From Anodontia alba (Eukaryota; Mollusca; Bivalvia; Lucinida; Lucinidae), in assembly GCA_964016985.1 (NCBI GenBank), contig OZ024825.1, positions 7,501 through 71,500 of the forward strand: a stretch of 64,000 nt of DNA, read 5' to 3'. The translations under genes were made by a program, and so were the position numbers. Each line of letters begins with the position of its first letter. Position 1 is the first letter of the stretch. This document shows positions 13,101 through 27,390 of this stretch, one piece after another. The notes below the pieces were generated by a model. The model saw only the letters and a list, made by a program, of their open reading frames with translations, searched no databases and was not told where the DNA came from.

Positions 13101-16100
13101 TATTTGACAAAATGGGTTATCATACGTGGGTTATGTCGAGTAAAGGTTAACGTCTAACACATGGATTTATTATACGGGATTACCGTGAGTAACGGTTTTA
13201 GGGTAAACGTCATTGACAAAATGGGTTATTATACGGGGTTACGGAGAGTAATGGTTTAAGGGTTAACCTCTTTGACAAAGTGGGTTACAATAGGTTAACG
13301 TTTTCCAAGAAAAAGTGTTACCGAAGGTTAGGTTTAGGTGTTAATATGGGGGTTACGGTAAGTAAAGGTTTCAGGGTTAACATCTTACATTTGAACTTAT
13401 CATACGGGGTTACGTTGAGTAGTTGTTTAAGGGTTAACCTTTTTGACAGACTGGGTTATCATGCGAAGTTTCGATGAGTGGTGGTGTAATGGTTAACGTC
13501 TTACACTTGGAGTTATCAGAACGGGTTACGATGAGTAAATGTTTAATGGATAATCTCTTTGACAAAGTAGGATACGATGGGTTAAAGTTTTTAAAGAAAA
13601 CCATTTAGTGGGTTACCAAGAGTTACCGTCACAGAGTTAACGTTGTGGGTTACGGTAAGTAAAATGTTAAAGGGTTAACTTCTTTGACAAACTGGATTGT
13701 CATACGGGGTTATGATGAGTAAAGGTTTAAGGGTTATCATCTCAAATCAAGTGTTGTTTCAAGAGGTTATGGTAATTTGAAATTTAAAGGTAAACGTTGA
13801 GTAAAAGTTTAGTTGTTAACGTCTCACATCAGGAGTTACCAAAAGGGGTTATGGTGAGTAAAGGTTTAAAGATTAACATGTTACCTTTGGAGTTATTAGA
13901 CAGGATTTCCGTGAGTAATAGTTTAAGGGTCAATTTCTATGATAAAGTGGGTTACCATGGTTTACCATTTTAAAGCAAAATCATCCAGTGTGTTACCGAG
14001 AGTTATCGCCACAGGGTTAACTTTTGGGGTAAAGGTGAGTAAAGGTTAAAGGGTTAACCTATTTGACAAAATGGGTTATTATACGTGGGTTATATCGAGT
14101 AAAGTTTATCGTCTAACACATGGATTTATTATACGGGATTACCGTGAGTAAAGATTTTAGGGTAAACGTCATTGACAAAATGTGTTATTATACGGGGTAT
14201 ACGGAGAGTAATGGTTTCAGGGTTAACCTCTTTGACATAGTGGGTTACAATAGGTTAACGTTTTCCATGGAAAAGTGTTACCGAAGGTTAGGTTTAGGTG
14301 TTAATATGGGGGTTACGGTAAGTAAAGGTTTCAGGGTTAACATCTTACATTTGAACTTTTCATACGGGGTTACGTTGAGTAGTGGTTTAAGGGTTAACCT
14401 TTTTGACAGACTGGGTTATCATACGAAGGTTTGATGAGTGATGCTTTAATGGTTAACGTCTTACACTTGGAGTTATCAGAACGGGTTACGATGAGTAAAT
14501 GTTTAATGGGTAATCTCTTTGACAAAGCGGGATACGATGGGTTAACGTTTTTAAAGAAAACCATCGAGTGGGTTACGGAGGGCTACCGTCACAGAGTTTA
14601 TGTTGTGGGTTACAGTAAGTTAATGTTAAAGGGTTAACTTTTTTGACAAACTGGATTGTCATACGGGGTTATGGTGAGTAAAGGTTTAAGCGTTATCATC
14701 TCACATCAAGTGTTGTTTCAAGGGGTTATGGTAATTAGAGATTTAAAGGAAAACGTTGAGTAAAAGTTTAGTTGTTAACGTCTCACATCAGGAGTTATCA
14801 AAAGGGGTTATGGTGAGGAAAGGTTTAAAGGTTAACATGTTACACTTGGAGTTATTAGACGGGGTTTCCATGAGTAATAGTTTTAGGGTCAACCTCTTTG
14901 ACAAAGTGGGTTACCATGGTTTGCCGTTTTAAAGCAAAATCATCCAGTGGGTTACCGAGAGTTATTGCTACAGGGTTAACTTTTTGGGTAACGGTGAGTA
15001 AAGGTTAAAGGGTTAACCTATTTGACAAAATGGGTTATCATACGTTGGTTATGTCGGGTAAAAGTGAACGTCTAACACATGGATTTATTATACGGGATTA
15101 CCCTGAGTAAAGGTTTTAGGGTAAACGTCATTGACAAAATGGGTTATTATACGGGGTTACGGAGAGTAATGGTTTAAGGGTTAACCTCTTTGACACAGTG
15201 GGTTACGATAGGTTAACGTTTTTCAAGGAAAAGTATTACCGAAGGTTAGGTTTAGGGGTTAATATGGGGGTTACGGTAAGTAAAGGTTTCAGGGTTAACA
15301 TCTTACATTTGAACTTATCATACGGGGTTACGTTGAGTAGTGGTTTAAGGGTTAACCTTTTTGACAGACTGGGTTATCATACGAAGGTTTGATGAGTGAT
15401 GCTTTAATGGTTAACGTTTTTCACTTGGAGTTATCAGAACGGGTGACGACGAGTAAATGTTTAATGGGTAATCTCTTTGACAAAGTGGGATACGATGGGT
15501 TAACGTTTTTAAAGAAAACCATCGAGTGGGTTACCGAGAGTTACCGTCACAGAGTTAACGTTGTGGGTTACGGTAAGTAAAATGTTAAAGGGTTAACTTC
15601 TTTGACAAACTGGATTGTCATACGGGGTTATGGTGAGAAAAGGTTTAAGGGTTATCATCTCACATCAAGTGTTGTTACAAGGGGTTATGGTAATTAGAGA
15701 TTTAAAGGAAAACATTGAGTAAAAGTTTAGTTGTTAACGTCTCATATCAGGAGTTATCAAAGGGGTTATGGTGAGTAAAGGTTTAAAGGTTAACATGTTA
15801 CACTTGGAGTTATTAGACGGGATTTCCGTGAGTAATAGTTTAAGGGTCAACCATGATGACAAAGTGGGTTACCATGGTTTGCCATTTTAAAGCAAAATCA
15901 TCCAGTGGGTTACCGAGAGTTTTCGCCACATGGTTAACTTTTGGGGTAAAGGTGAGTAAAGGTTAAAGGGTTAACCTATTTGACAAAATGGGTTATCATA
16001 CGTGGGTTATGTCGAGTAAAGGTTAACGTCTAACACATGGATTTATTATACGGGATTACCGTGAGTAACGGTTTTAGGGTAAACGTCATTGACGAAATGG

Positions 16101-19100
16101 GTTATTATACGGGGTTACGGAGAGTAATGGTTTAAGGGTTAACCTCTTTGACAAAGTGGGTTACAATAGGTTAACGTTTTCCAAGAAAAAGTGTTACCGA
16201 AGGTTAGGTTTAGGTGTTAATATGGGGGTTACGGTAAGTAAAGGTTTCAGGGTTAACATCTTACATTTGAACTTATCATACGGGGTTACGTTGAGTAGTT
16301 GTTTAAGGGTTAACCTTTTTGACAGACTGGGTTATCATGCGAAGTTTCGATGAGTGGTGGTGTAATGGTTAACGTCTTACACTTGGAGTTATCAGAACGG
16401 GTTACGATGAGTAAATGTTTAATGGATAATCTCTTTGACAAAGTAGGATACGATGGGTTAAAGTTTTTAAAGAAAACCATTTAGTGGGTTACCAAGAGTT
16501 ACCGTCACAGAGTTAACGTTGTGGGTTACGGTAAGTAAAATGTTAAAGGGTTAACTTCTTTGACAAACTGGATTGTCATACGGGGTTATGATGAGTAAAG
16601 GTTTAAGGGTTATCATCTCAAATCAAGTGTTGTTTCAAGAGGTTATGGTAATTTGAAATTTAAAGGTAAACGTTGAGTAAAAGTTTAGTTGTTAACGTCT
16701 CACATCAGGAGTTACCAAAAGGGGTTATGGTGAGTAAAGGTTTAAAGATTAACATGTTACCCTTGGAGTTATTAGACAGGATTTCCGTGAGTAATAGTTT
16801 AAGGGTCAATTTCTATGATAAAGTGGGTTACCATGGTTTACCATTTTAAAGCAAAATCATCCAGTGTGTTACCGAGAGTTATCGCCACAGGGTTAACTTT
16901 TGGGGTAAAGGTGAGTAAAGGTTAAAGGGTTAACCTATTTGACAAAATGGGTTATTATACGTGGGTTATATCGAGTAAAGTTTATCGTCTAACACATGGA
17001 TTTATTATACGGGATTACCGTGAGTAAAGATTTTAGGGTAAACGTCATTGACAAAATGTGTTATTATACGGGGTATACGGAGAGTAATGGTTTCAGGGTT
17101 AACCTCTTTGACATAGTGGGTTACAATAGGTTAACGTTTTCCATGGAAAAGTGTTACCGAAGGTTAGGTTTAGGTGTTAATATGGGGGTTACGGTAAGTA
17201 AAGGTTTCAGGGTTAACATCTTACATTTGAACTTTTCATACGGGGTTACGTTGAGTAGTGGTTTAAGGGTTAACCTTTTTGACAGACTGGGTTATCATAC
17301 GAAGGTTTGATGAGTGATGCTTTAATGGTTAACGTCTTACACTTGGAGTTATCAGAACGGGTTACGATGAGTAAATGTTTAATGGGTAATCTCTTTGACA
17401 AAGCGGGATACGATGGGTTAACGTTTTTAAAGAAAACCATCGAGTGGGTTACGGAGGGCTACCGTCACAGAGTTTATGTTGTGGGTTACAGTAAGTTAAT
17501 GTTAAAGGGTTAACTTTTTTGACAAACTGGATTGTCATACGGGGTTATGGTGAGTAAAGGTTTAAGCGTTATCATCTCACATTTAGTGTTGTTTCAAGGG
17601 GTTATGGTAATTAGAGATTTAAAGGAAAACGTTGAGTAAAAGTTTAGTTGTTAACGTCTCACATCAGGAGTTATCAAAAGGGGTTATGGTGAGGAAAGGT
17701 TTAAAGGTTAACATGTTACACTTGGAGTTATTAGACGGGGTTTCCATGAGTAATAGTTTTAGGGTCAACCTCTTTGACAAAGTGGGTTACCATGGTTTGC
17801 CGTTTTAAAGCAAAATCATCCAGTGGGTTACCGAGAGTTATTGCTACAGGGTTAACTTTTTGGGTAACGGTGAGTAAAGGTTAAAGGGTTAACCTATTTG
17901 ACAAAATGGGTTATCATACGTTGGTTATGTCGGGTAAAAGTTAACGTCTACCACATGGATTTATTATACGGGATTACCCTGAGTAAAGGTTTTAGGGTAA
18001 ACGTCATTGACAAAATGGGTTATTATACGGGGTTACGGAGAGTAATGGTTTAAGGGTTAACCTCTTTGACACAGTGGGTTACGATAGGTTAACGTTTTTC
18101 AAGGAAAAGTATTACCGAAGGTTAGGTTTAGGGGTTAATATGGGGGTTACGGTAAGTAAAGGTTTCAGGGTTAACATCTTACATTTGAACTTATCATACG
18201 GGGTTACGTTGAGTTGTGGTTTAAGGGTTAACCTTTTTGACAGACTGGATTATTATACGAAGTTTTGATGAGTGATGGTTTAATGGTTAATTCTTACACT
18301 TGGAGTTATCAGAACGGGTTACGATGAGTAAATGTTAAATGGGTAATCTCTTTGACAAAGTGGGATACGATGGGTTAATTTTTTTAAAGAAAACCATCTA
18401 GTGGGTTACCGAGAGTTACCGTCACAGAGTTACCGTTTGGGATTACGGTACGTAAAATGTTAAAGGGTTAACTTCTTTGACAAACTGGATTGTCATAAGG
18501 GGTTATGGTGAGTAAAGGTTTAAGGGTTATCATCTCACATCAAGTGTTGTTTCAAAGGGTTATGGTAATTAGAAATTTAAAGGAAAACGTTGAGTAAAAG
18601 TTTAGTTGTTAACGTCTCACATCGGGAGTTACCAAAAGGGGTTATGGTGAGTAAAGGTTTAAAGATTAACATGTTACCCTTGGAGTTATTAGACGGGATT
18701 TCCGTGAGTAATAGTTTAAGGGTCAACCTCTATGATAAAGTGGGTTACCATGGTTTACCATTTTAAAGCAAAATCATCCAGTGTGTTACCGAGAGTTATC
18801 GCCACAGGGTTAACATTTGGGGTAAAGGTGAGTAAAGGTTAAAGGGTTAACCTATTTGACAAAATGGGTTATCATACGTGGGTTATATCGAGTAAAGTTT
18901 ATCGTCTAACACATGGATTTATTATACGGGATTACCGTGAGTAAAGATTTTAGGGTAAACGTCATTGACAAAATGTGTTATTATACGGGGTTACGGAGAG
19001 TAATGGTTTAAGGGTTAACCTCTTTGACATAGTGGGTTACAATAGGTTAACGTTTTCCATGGAAAAGTGTTACCGAAGGTTAGGTTTAGGTGTTAACATG

Positions 19101-22100
19101 GGGGTTACGGTAAGTAAAGGTTTCAGGGTTAACATCTTACATTTGAACTTATCATACGGTGTTACTTTGAGTAGTGGTTTAAGGGTTAACCTTTTTGACA
19201 GGCTGGGTTATCATACGAAGTTTTGATGAGTGATGGTTTAATGGTTAATTCTTACACTTGGAGTTATCAGAAGGGTCACGATGAGTAAATGTTTAATGGG
19301 TAATCTCTTTGACAAAGTGGGATACGATGGGTTAACGTTTTTAAAGAAAACCATCGAGTGGGTTACCGAGAGTTACCGTCACAGAGTTAACGTTGTAGGT
19401 TACGGTAAGTAAAATGTTAAAGGGTTAACTTCTTTGACAAACTGGATTGTCATAAGGGGTTATGGTGAGTAAAGGTTTAAGGGTTATCATCTCACATCAA
19501 GTGTTGTTTCAAGGGGTTATGGTAATTAGAAATTTAAAGGAAAACATTGAGTAAAAGTTTAGTTGTTAACGTCTCATATCAGAAGTTATCAAAAGGGGTT
19601 ATGGTGAGTAAAGGTTTAAAGGTTAACATGTTACACTTGAAGTTATTAGACGGGATTTCCGTGAGTAAATAGTTTAAGGTTCAACCATGATGACAAAGTG
19701 GGTTACCATGGTTTGCCATTTTAAAGCAAATTCATCCAGTGTGTTACCGCGAGTTTTCGCCACAGGGTTAACTTTTGGGGTAAAGGTGAGTAAAGGTTAA
19801 AGATTTAACCTATTTGACAAAATTGGTTATCATACGTGGGTTATGTCGAGTATAGTTTAACGTCTAACACATGAATTTATTATACGGGATTACCGTGAGT
19901 AAAGATTTTAGGGTAAATGTCATAGACAAAATGCGTAATTATACGGGGTTACGGAGAGTAATGGTTCAAGGGTTAACCTCTTTGACATAATGGGTTACAA
20001 TAGGTTAACGTTTTCCAATGAAAAGTGTTACCGAAGGTTAGGTCTAGGTGTTAATATGGGGGTTACGGTAAGTAAAGGTTTCAGGGTTAACATCTTACAC
20101 TTGAACTTATCATACGGGGTTACGTTGAGTAGTGGTTTAAGGGTTAACCTTTTTGACAGACTGGGTTATCATACGAAGTTTTGATGAGTGATGGTTTAAT
20201 GGTTAACGTCTTACACTTGGAGTTATCAGAACGGGTTACGGTGAGTAAATGTTTAATGGGTAATCTCTTTGACAAGGTGGGATACAATGGGTTAACGTTT
20301 TTAAGGAAAACCATCTAGTGGTTTACCGAGAGTTACCGTCACAGAGTTAACGTTGTGGGTTACGGTAAGTAAAATGTTAAAGGGTTAACTTCTTTGACTA
20401 ACTGGATCGTCATACGGGGGTTATGGTGAGTAAAGGTTTAAGGGTTATCATCTCACATCAAGTGGTATTTCAAGGGGTTATGGTAATTAGAAATTTAAAG
20501 GAAAACATTGAGTAAAAGTTTAGTTGTTAACTTCTCATATAAGGAGTTATCAAAAGGGGTTATGGTGAGTAAAGGTTTAAAGGTTAACATGTTACACTTG
20601 GAGTTATTAGACGGGGTTTCCGTGAGTAATAGTTTAAGGGTCAACCTCTATGACAAAGTGGGTTACCATGGTTTGCCGTTTTAAAGCAAAATCATCCAGT
20701 GTGTTACCGAGAGTTATCGCCACAGGGTTAACTTTTGGGGTAAAGGTGAGTAAAGGTTAAAGGGTTAACCTATTTGACAAAAATGGGTTATCAAACGTGG
20801 GTTATGTTGAGTAAAGATTAACGTCTAACACATGGATTTATTATACGGGATTATCGTGAGTAAAGGTTTTAGGGTAAACGTCATTGATAAAATGGGTTAT
20901 TATACAGGGTTACGGAGAGTAATGGTTTTAGGGTTAACCTCTTTGACATAGTGGGTTACAATAGGTTAATGTTTTCCAAGGAAAAGTGTTACCGAAGGTT
21001 AGGTTTAGGTGTTAATATGGGGGTTACGGTAAGTAAAGGTTTCAGGGTTAACATCTTACATTTGAACTTATCATACGGGGTTACGTTGAGTAGTTGTTTA
21101 AGGGTTAACCTTTTTGACAGACTGGGTTATCATACGAAGGTTTGATGAGTGATGGTTTAATGGTTAACGTCTTACACTTGGAGTTATTAGAACGGGTTAC
21201 GATGAGTAAATGTTTAATTTGTAATCTCTTTTACAAAGTGGGATACGATGGGTTAACGGTTTTAAAGAAAACCATCGAGTGGTTTTCCGAGAGTTACAGT
21301 TACAGAGTTAACGTTGTGGGTTACGGTAAGTATAATGTTAAAGGGTTAGCTTCATTGACAAACTGAATTGTCATACGGGGTTATGGTGTGTAAAAGTTTA
21401 TGAGTTATCATCTCACATCAAGTGTTGTTTCAAGGGGTTATGGTAATTAGAAATTTAAAGGAAAACGTTGAGTAAAAGTTTAGTTGTTAACGTCTCACAT
21501 CAGGAGTTATCAAAAGGGGTTATTATACGGGGTTACGGAGAGTAATGATTTAAGGGTTAACCTCTTTGACATAGTGGGTTACAATAGGTTAACGTTTTCC
21601 ATGGAAAAGTGTTACCGAAGGTTAGGTTTAGGTGTTAATATGGGGGTTACGGTAAGTAAAGGTTTCAGGGTTAACATCTTACATTTGAACTTATCATACG
21701 TGGTTACGTTGAGTAGTGGTTTAAGGGTTAACCTTTTTGACAGACTGGGTTATCATGCGAAGTTTCGATGAGTAGTGGTTTAATGGTTAACGTCTTACAC
21801 TTGGAGTTATCAGAACGGGTTACGATAAGTAAATGTTTAATGGGTAATCTCTTTGACAAAGTAGGATACGATGGGTTAAAGTTTTTAAAGAAAACAATCT
21901 AGTGGGTTACCGAGAGTTACCGTCACAGAGTTAACGTTGTGGGTTACGGTAAGTAAAATGTTAAAGGGTTAACTTCTTTGACAAACTGGATCGTCATACG
22001 GGGTTATGATGAGTAAAGGTTTAAGGGTTATCATCTCAAATCAAGTGTTGTTTCAAGGGGTTATGGTAATTTGAAATTTAAAGGTAAACGTTGAGTAAAA

Positions 22101-24320
22101 GTTTAGCTGTTAACGTGTCACATCAGGAGTTATCAAAAGGGGTTATGGTGAGTAAAGGTTTAAAGGTTAATATGTTACACTTGGAGTTATTAGACGGGGT
22201 TTTCGTGAGTAATAGTTTAAGGGTCAACCTCTATGAAAAAGTGGGTTACCATGGTTTGCCGTTTTAAAGCAAAATCATCCAGTGTGTTACCGAGAGTTAT
22301 CGCCACAGGGTTAACTTTTGGGGTAAAGGTGGTTAAAGGTTAAAGGGTTAACCTATTTGACAAAATGGGTTATCATACGTGGGTTATGTCGAGAAAAGTT
22401 TATCGTCTAACACATGGATTTATTATACGGGATTACCGTGTGTAAAGGTTTTAGGATAAACGTCATTGACAAAATGGATTATTATACGGGGTTACGGAGA
22501 GTAATGGTTTAAGGGTTAACCTCTTTGACATAGTGGGTTACAATAGGTAAACGTTTTCCAAGGAAGAGTGTTACCGAAGGTTAGGTTTAGGTGTTAATAT
22601 GGGGGTTACGGTAAGTAAAGGTTTCAGGGTTAACATCTTACATTTGAACTTTTCAAACGGGGTTACGTTGAGTAGTGGTTTAAGGGTTAACCTTTTTGAC
22701 AGACTGGGTTATCATGCGAAGGTTTGATGAGTGATGGTTTAATGGTTAACGTCTTACACTTGGAGTTATCAGAACGGGTTACGATGAGTAAATGTTTAAT
22801 GGGTAATCTCTTTGACAAAGCGGGATACGATGGGTTAACGTTTTTAAAGAAAACCATCGAGTGGGTTACGGAGAGCTACCGTCACAGAGTTTACGTTGTG
22901 GGTTACGGTAAGTAAAATGTTAAAGGGTTAACTTCTTTGACAAACTGGATTGTCATACGGGGTTATGGTGAGTAAAGGTTTAAGGGTTATCATTTCACAT
23001 CAAGTGCTGTTTCAAGGGGTTATGGTAATTAGAGATTTAAAGGTAAACGTTGAATAAAAAATTAGTTGTTAACGTCTCACATCAGGAGTTATTAAAAGGG
23101 GTTATGGTGAGGAAAGGTTTAAAGGTTAACATGTTACACTTGGAGTTATTAGACGGGGTTTCCGTGAGTAATAGTTTAAGGGATCAACCTCTTTGACAAA
23201 GTTGGTTACCATGGTTTGCCGTTTTAAAGCAAAATCATCCAGTGGGTTACAGAGAGTTATCGCTACAGGGTTAACTTTTGGGGTAACGGTGAGTAAAGGT
23301 TAAAGGGTTAACCTATTTGAAAAAATGGGTTATCATACGAGGGTTATGTCGAGTACGGGTAAGCGTCTAACACATGGATTTATTATACGGGATTACCGTG
23401 AGTAACGGTTTTAGGGTAAACGTCATTGACAAAATGGGTTATTATACGGAGTTACGGAGAGTAATGGTTTAAGGGTTAACCTCTTTGACACAGTGGGTTA
23501 CAATAGGTGAACGTTTTCCAAGGAAAAGTATTACCGAAGGTTAGGTTTAGTGGTTAATATGGGGGTTACGGTAAGTAAAGGTTTCAGGGTTAACATCTTA
23601 CATTTGAACTTATCATACGGGGTTACGTTGAGTAGTAGTTTAAGGGTTAACCTTTTTGACAGACTGGATTATCATACGAAGTTTTGATGAGTGATGGTTT
23701 AAGGGTTAACGTCTTACACTTGGAGTTATCAGAACGGGTTACGATGAGTAAATGTTAAATGGGTAATCTCTTTGACAAAGTGGGATACGATGGGTTAATT
23801 TTTTTAAAGAAAACCATCTAGTGGGTTACCGAGAGTTACCGTCACAGAGTTAACGTTTGGGGTTACGGTAAGTAAAATGTTAAAGGGTAACTTCTTTGAC
23901 AAACTGGATTGTCATACGGGGTTATGATGAGTAAAGGTTTAAGGGTTATCATCTCACATCAAGTGTTGTTTCAAGGGGTTATGGTAATTAGAAGTTTAAA
24001 GGTAAACGTTGAGTAAAAGTTTAGTTGTTAACATCTCACATCAGGAGTTATCAAAAGGGGTTATGGTGAGTGAAGGTTTAAAGGTTAACATGTTACACTT
24101 GGAGTTATTAGACGGGGTTTCCGTGAGTAATAGTTTAAGGGTCAACCTCTATGACAAAGTGGGTTACCATGGTTTGCCGTTTTAAAGCAAAATCATCCAG
24201 TGGGTTACCGAGAGTTATCGCTACAGGGTTAAATTTGGGGTAACTGTGAGTAAAGGTTAAAGGGTTAACCTATTTGACAAAATGACTGATCATACGTGGG
24301 TTATGTCGAGTAAAGGTAAA
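10162..24320 (+). repeat. B satellite: ~958-bp higher-order repeat array
   Basis: The landmark 'aaacgtcattg' occurs at 10162, 11119, 12248, 13205, 14164, 15123, 16081, 17040, 17999, 18957, 19915 (diverged), 20876, 22458 and 23418. Most intervals are 957-961 bases. Inside each unit are about 16-17 monomers of roughly 57 bases with the pattern 'ggttacggtgagtaaaggtt', 'taagggttaac', then either 'gtcttacacttggagttatc' or 'ctctttgacaaagtgggtta'. GGGTTA, a permutation of the telomere repeat, recurs every 15-20 bases. Open frames of 60-104 codons appear at the same place in each unit because the units are near-identical; no start context, splice signal or codon pattern argues for a gene. Confidence 0.93.
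12450..18270 (+). repeat. Tandem duplication of a three-unit block (2,876-bp period) in B
   Basis: Units starting at 13205, 14164 and 15123 match those at 16081, 17040 and 17999 almost base for base, including unit-specific changes. Examples are 'gatgagtggtggtgtaatgg' near 13472 and 16348, and 'gggtatacggagagtaatgg' near 14196 and 17072. Both pairs are 2,876 bases apart, three times the 958-bp unit. The outer limits are approximate. Confidence 0.85.
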
Positions 24321-27300
24321 CATCTATAATGGTTAATCTCTTTGAAAAAGTGGGTTACCATGGGTTAACGTTTTTAAAGAAAACCAACAAATGGGTTTCC
24401 GAGAGTTACGGTCACAAGGTAAACGTTAGGGGTTACAGTGAGTGAAAGGTTAAAGTGTTAATCTCTTTCTCAAACTGGGTTATCGTACGGGGGTTATGGT
24501 GTGTAAAGATTTAAGGGTTGACGTTTCACATCTAGAGATTTTTCAAGGGGTTATAGGGGCTAAAGGTTTAAAACTGTTTTACAAACTCGGTTATCATCAG
24601 GAGTTATGGTGAGTAATGGTATAAGGGTTAACCTTTCGGACAAACTGGGCTATCATACGAAGTTACGGTGAGTAATGTTTTAAGTGTTAACGTCTTACGC
24701 TTGGAGTTATAAAATGGGGGTACTATGAGTAAAGGTTAAATGGTTAAGCGCTTTGACAAAGTGGCTGCTTACCATGGGTTAACGTATTTTAAGCAAAATC
24801 ATGGAGTGGATTAACGTGGGTCATCATCCCAGGGTTAACGTTTAGAGTTACGATGAGTGATGGTTAAAGGGTAAAACTCCTGACAAAATGGGTTATCATA
24901 CGTTGGTTATGATTAGGTAAGGTTTATGTCTGACACATGAAGTTATTATTTGGGATTAAGGTGAGTAAAACGTTTAGAGTAAACCTCTTATACAAAGTGG
25001 GTTATCATACGGGGTTATGGTGAATAAATGTTTAAGTGTTAACGTCTCATATCTTGAGTTATCAAAAGGGGTTATGGTGAGGAAAGGTTTAAGGATTAAC
25101 ATGTTAAACTTGGAGTTATTAGACGGGGTTTCCGTGAGTAATAGTTTAAGGTTAACCTCTTTGACAAAGTGGGTTACCATAGGTTTACGTTTTAAAGCAA
25201 AATCATTCAATGCGTTAACGAGAGTTATCGCCACAGGGTTAACGTTTGGGGTTACGGTGAGTAAAGTTTAAAGGATGAACCTCTTTTAAAAATATGGGTT
25301 ATCTTACGGGGGTAATGTCGAGTAAAGATTAACGTCTTACACATGGAGTTATTATACGGGATTACCGTGAGTAAAGGTTTTAGGGTACACGTCTTTGACA
25401 AAATGGGTTATCATACGGGGTCGCGGTGAGTAATGGTTTAAGGGTTAACCTCTTTGATAAAGTGGGTTACCATAGGTCAACGTTTTTTAAGTAAAAGTAT
25501 TACCGAAGGTTACCGTTACTGGTGTAATGTGGGGGTTATGGTAAGTAAAGGATTAAGGGTTAACATCTTACACTTGAAGTTATCATATGGGGTTACGGTG
25601 AGTAAAGGTTTACGGGTTAACCTTTTTTGACAGACTGGGTTATCATACGAAGTTATGGTGAGTGATGGTTCCAGGGTCAACGTTTTACACAGGGAGTTAT
25701 CAGAAGTGGTTACGGTGAGTGAAGGTTTAATGGTTAATCTCTTTGACAAAGTGGGTTACCATAGGTAAACGTTTTTCAAGGAAAAGTGTTACCGAAGGTT
25801 ACCGTAACTGGGTTAATGTTGGGGTTAAGGAATATAATGGTTTAAGGGTTAACATCTTACACTTGAAGTTATCATATGGGGTTACTGTGAGTGAAGGTAA
25901 AAGGGTTAACCTCTTTCAAAAAATGGGTTATCATATAGGCGTTATGGTAAGAAAAGTTTTACGGCTTACACATTTAGTTACTATTCTGGATTACGGTGAA
26001 TAAAGGTTTTAGAGTAAACTTCTCTGACAAAGTTGTTATCTTACGGGTTTATGGTGAGTAAAGTTTTAAGTGCTGACGTCTCACATCTGGAGTTATCAAA
26101 AGGGGTTATGGTGACTAAAGATTTAAGGGTTAACGTCTTAAACTTGGTGTTATCAGATGGGGAAACGGCGAGTAACGGTTTAAGGGTTAACCTCTTTGAC
26201 AATGTGTGTTTCTATGGGTTGGCGTTGTTAAGCAAAATCATCCAGTGACTTACCGAAAGTCAAAGGATTATAGTTTGGGGTTTCGGTAAGTAAAGATTAA
26301 CGGGTTAACCTCTTTGACAAAATGGGCTATCATACGAGGGTATGGCGAGTAAAGGTTTAAGACTTACACATGGAGCTATTTTACGGGATTATGGTATGTA
26401 CAGGTTTAAGGGTAAACGTCTTTGATGAAGTGGGTTATCATACGGGGTTATGGCGAGTAAAAGTTTAAGCATTAAAGTTTGACATCTGGAGTTATCAAAA
26501 GGGGTTATGGTGAGTAAAGGTTTAAGGGTTGTCTTATACTTGGAGTTATCAGACGTGGTCACGGTGAGTGATGGTTGAAGGGTTATCCTCTTTGACAAAG
26601 AGGGTTCCCGTAGTTTACGTTTACTAAGCAGAATAATCTAGTGGGTTACATAAGGTTTCCGTCACATGGTTAATGTGTGGGTTACAGTAAGTAAAGGTTT
26701 AAGGGTTAACGTCTTATATTTGCAGTTATCATAAGCGGTCACGGTGAGTAAAGGTTTAAGGGTTAACCTTTTTGACAGACTGGGCTATCATACGAAGTTT
26801 TGGTGAGTGATGGTTTAAGGATTAACATCTTACATTTGGGGTTATCATACGGGGTTACATTGAGTAAAGGTTTAATTGTTGATCTCTTTGACAAAGTGGG
26901 TTACCATGGGTTAACCTTTTTTAAACAAAACCATACAATGGGTTATCGAGAGTTACCGTCACATGGTTTACGTTGGGGGTTACGGTGAGCAAAAGGTTAA
27001 ATGGTTAACTTCTTTGACGAACTGGTATGTCATATGGGGTTATGGTGACTAAAGGCTTAAGAATTATCATCTCACATCTAGAGTTGTTTCAAGGGGTTAT
27101 GGTAATTAAAGGTTTAAGAGTAAATCTTTTGACAAACTGGGTTATCATAAGGAGTTATGGTGAGTATTCGTTTAAGTCTTAATGTCTTACAATTGTAGTT
27201 ATCAGTCGGGGTTACGGTGAGTAAAGGTTGTTTAAGGGCTCATCTTTTTGACAGACTGGGTTATCATACGATGTTATGGTGGGTGATGGTTTAAGGGTTT

Positions 27301-27375
27301 ACGTAAATCTTACACTTGGAGGTTTCATACGGGGTTACGGTAAGTAAATGTGTAATGGTAAATCTTTTAGTATGA
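24320..27375 (+). repeat. B-prime: decayed edge of the B satellite
   Basis: Monomers of the same kind ('gggttatggtgagtaaaggt', 'taagggttaac', 'ctctttgacaaagtgggtta') continue, but the 958-bp register is lost and monomers differ strongly from each other. This is typical of the older flank of a satellite array. It ends at 'gtgtaatggtaaatctttta' near 27369. The open frames inside are repeat translations. Confidence 0.85.
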
Positions 27376-27390
27376 TGGCCAACGGGTAGA
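27375..27390 (+). repeat. 16-bp direct repeat, left copy
   Basis: 'atggccaacgggtaga' occurs here and again at 29837-29852, bounding a 2.46 kb segment of mostly single-copy DNA between two repeat arrays. Confidence 0.6.

Noticed and set aside
10198..22915. Repeated open frames of 60-104 codons (for example MGYNRLTFS...) in each B unit, as a possible tandem gene family
   Set aside because: They recur only because units are near-identical. They begin and end at arbitrary points of the satellite, and the same GGGTTA-rich monomer is read in all of them.
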